The position numbers and the translations under genes are program-made. A DNA stretch of 8,207 nucleotides, from the NCBI GenBank assembly GCA_005877655.1, contig VBOC01000136.1, forward strand, positions 1-8,207, given 5' to 3'. The DNA is from Ignavibacteria bacterium (GTDB taxonomy: Bacteria > Bacteroidota > Ignavibacteria > UBA10030 > SZUA-254). Positions 6,823 to 8,207 of this stretch are shown piece after piece. Position 1 is the stretch's first letter. The number at the start of each line of letters is the position of its first letter. The notes below the pieces were generated by a model. That model ran no database searches. It had not been told where the DNA came from and saw only the letters and a program-made list of their open reading frames with translations.

Positions 6823-7550
6823 CAGGTTAACTTTTCTTTCTTCGACTGTTCATAGAGCCCCATGAAGAGCTTCATGTCTTCCCACGCGGGGCGTTTCCAG
6901 TTGGGGTTGCGGAGCAGCGCAGCAGGATGGTAGGTGACGATCAGCGTCGACCCCTTAAATGCATGCGTGCGGCTTCTCAGTGCGGTCAGGCTTTCGTTCG
7001 TCTGAAGCAGCCATTGCGCCGAGATTCTCCCCAGGCAGATGATGAACTTCGGGCGGATCAGCTCGATTTGCTTCAGGAGATACGGCGAGCATGTTTCCAT
7101 CTCCAGGGTTTCCGGATCGCGGTTATTGGGCGGACGGCATTTCAGGATGTTGCAGATGTAAACCTCTTCCCGCTTCATCCCGATCGCTTCGATGATCTTG
7201 TTCAGGAGCTGCCCTGCCTTGCCGACGAATGGTTCGCCCTGTGCGTCTTCGTCGGCGCCGGGCGCTTCGCCGATGAACATGACATCGGCCCGGAGATTCC
7301 CCGTACCGAAAACGAATCGGGTCCTTGTTTGTCCCAGGGGACACTTGAGGCACTCGTGGATCTGGTCGTACAGGTCGGGAAGCGACTCTGCGCTCACCCA
7401 CGGTTCATCCGGGTACGGAATGGTATCCGCACGGGTGTCGGGCGGTTTTTTGCCCGCGCCCTCGGTGTAAATTGTATTTCCAAAAAGATCCTGCTGCTGC
7501 ATGAGGTAGGCTCGGGCTTGATCGAGGAAAATCGACAATGCCTTCGACAT
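6822..7550 (-). CDS. Family 4 uracil-DNA glycosylase (4Fe-4S)
   Basis: Family 4 glycosylases remove uracil from DNA, starting base-excision repair of deaminated cytosine. The 242 residues carry [20 protein letters not shown] (94-113, uracil-binding and catalytic motif) and [11 protein letters not shown] (206-216). Cys67, Cys70, Cys138 (in [10 protein letters not shown]) and Cys154 have the spacing expected for the iron-sulfur ligands. The first 60 residues are an extension: a short helix (about 1-20), the sequence QQDLFG (19-24), and a Pro/Gly/Asp-rich linker (about 29-58) before the catalytic domain. QQDLF resembles the sliding-clamp-binding consensus QL[SD]LF (see findings). The gene follows coaBC by 18 bases and overlaps dnaB by one base, so it sits in the middle of an operon. 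The ribosome site is weak (GGGGA 11 bases upstream of the ATG). It is sometimes annotated as a phage SPO1 DNA polymerase-related protein. Confidence 0.95.
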   Translation of the reverse strand: MSKALSIFLDQARAYLMQQQDLFGNTIYTEGAGKKPPDTRADTIPYPDEPWVSAESLPDLYDQIHECLKCPLGQTRTRFVFGTGNLRADVMFIGEAPGADEDAQGEPFVGKAGQLLNKIIEAIGMKREEVYICNILKCRPPNNRDPETLEMETCSPYLLKQIELIRPKFIICLGRISAQWLLQTNESLTALRSRTHAFKGSTLIVTYHPAALLRNPNWKRPAWEDMKLFMGLYEQSKKEKLT

Positions 7551-7568
7551 TAGCGGATCATTCCCCGC

Positions 7569-8207
7569 TCACAGCAATTTTGATATGCGGTCGAGGATGC
7601 GGTTCGCGACATCGAACTTGTGCATTTTCTTCAACCGCTCAATATTCCCGCTCTTCGAGATAATCGTGACCACATTCGTATCGCCGCCGATTTCCGCCCC
7701 CCGCTGAGTCGGGTTATTCAAGACAATAAGATCGAGCTTCTTCTCCCTGAGTTTCCTCTTTGCATTCCGGACTCCATCGCTCGTCTCCAGGGCGAAACCC
7801 ACGACAACACTCTGTTGGTTCTTTCGGGTGAGCTCTTTCAGGACGTCCTTCGTCTTCTTTAATTCAAGGAGAAGCTCGCCGTTCACCTGTTCTTTCCTGA
7901 TTTTAGCTGGGGTGAACTTCACGGGCGCGAAATCGGAAACTGCGGCAGCCATGATCACGGCATCAACCTTCCTGCTCTGACGGATCACCGCGTGCAGCAT
8001 CTCTTCAGAAGATTCGACATCAACACGCCGGACGTTGCGGGGCGTGGGGAGCGAGACCCGCCCTGCCACAAGCGTGACTGTTGCTCCGCGCTGTGCTGCT
8101 GCATTCGCCAGTGAAAACCCCATTTTCCCGGATGAACGATTGCCGATAAAGCGGACGGGATCGATCGGTTCATACGTCGGACCCGCCGTAACCAGAATCT
8201 TTTTCCC
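7569..8207 (-). CDS. coaBC: CoaBC bifunctional protein, CoaB (phosphopantothenoylcysteine synthetase) domain, partial
   Basis: CoaB joins 4'-phosphopantothenate to cysteine using a nucleotide triphosphate; in most bacteria it is the C-terminal half of a fusion whose N-terminal CoaC half decarboxylates the product, giving 4'-phosphopantetheine for coenzyme A. The frame is open from the window edge and encodes 212 residues, about the full CoaB domain. Motifs are ILVTAGPTYEPIDPVRFIGN with SSGKMG following (4-29, including the Asn of the NRSSGKMG motif), AAAVSDFAP (87-95), AKIRK (101-105, containing the expected catalytic Lys), GFALET (137-142) and DLIVLNNP (159-166). An internal ATG at 8123 is not the start, because the conserved TAGPTYEPIDP motif lies upstream of it in frame. 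The CoaC half must lie outside the window, if present. The next gene begins 18 bases downstream. Confidence 0.95.
   Translation of the reverse strand, partial: GKKILVTAGPTYEPIDPVRFIGNRSSGKMGFSLANAAAQRGATVTLVAGRVSLPTPRNVRRVDVESSEEMLHAVIRQSRKVDAVIMAAAVSDFAPVKFTPAKIRKEQVNGELLLELKKTKDVLKELTRKNQQSVVVGFALETSDGVRNAKRKLREKKLDLIVLNNPTQRGAEIGGDTNVVTIISKSGNIERLKKMHKFDVANRILDRISKLL

Noticed and set aside
7569..8123. A standalone 184-residue CoaB starting at 8123
   Set aside because: The frame stays open to the window edge and the essential TAGPTYEPIDP motif lies upstream of that ATG, so it is an internal methionine.
1..8207. Mobile element, CRISPR array, prophage or tRNA
   Set aside because: No transposase, integrase, spaced direct repeats, phage structural gene or cloverleaf was seen; the few gaps are too short or hold only promoter-like and hairpin sequence.

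Overview
This 8,207-base window is a densely packed, single-strand bacterial chromosome segment. Every gene I can support lies on the minus strand, so the text below reads from high to low coordinates. No RNA gene, insertion sequence, CRISPR array or phage gene is visible, and no gap between genes exceeds about 132 bases. GC content looks to be in the mid-to-high 50s percent by eye. The organism is probably a didermic bacterium of the FCB group (Bacteroidota/Ignavibacteria-like lineages). This rests on a DUF1460 protein, a secreted protein with a fibronectin-like fold paired with a periplasmic FecR-domain protein, and two promoter-like sites resembling the TTG...TAnnTTTG promoters of Bacteroidota. 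That placement is an inference with modest confidence.

Region 1 (8207 to 4420) is a likely operon: the CoaB half of coaBC (coenzyme A synthesis, cut by the window edge), a family 4 iron-sulfur uracil-DNA glycosylase, the replicative helicase dnaB, and a secreted DUF1460 (NlpC/P60-like) cell-wall enzyme. Spacing is 18 bases, a 1-base TGATG overlap, then 39 bases.

Region 2 (4287 to 1814) is dxr followed 8 bases later by rseP, the isoprenoid-precursor enzyme and the site-2 intramembrane protease. This pair often travels with cdsA/uppS/frr but here follows the DUF1460 gene. The 132-base gap before dxr holds a candidate promoter and a GC-rich stem-loop.

Region 3 (1681 to 1, continuing off the window) is a two-gene cassette: a secreted 363-residue protein of unknown function and a membrane-anchored periplasmic FecR-domain protein. 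The 132-base gap in front of it holds a candidate promoter, a dyad overlapping the -35 element, and a perfect 17-base palindrome over the rseP stop codon. This is the least explained part of the window and the best place to look for something new.

Most of the window is housekeeping, and I do not see a clear-cut novel system. The most checkable novel leads are a sliding-clamp-binding-like motif at the N-terminus of the glycosylase, a motif (TTCGCTA-N3-TTTG) shared by the two long intergenic gaps, and the regulated-looking secreted protein/FecR cassette.
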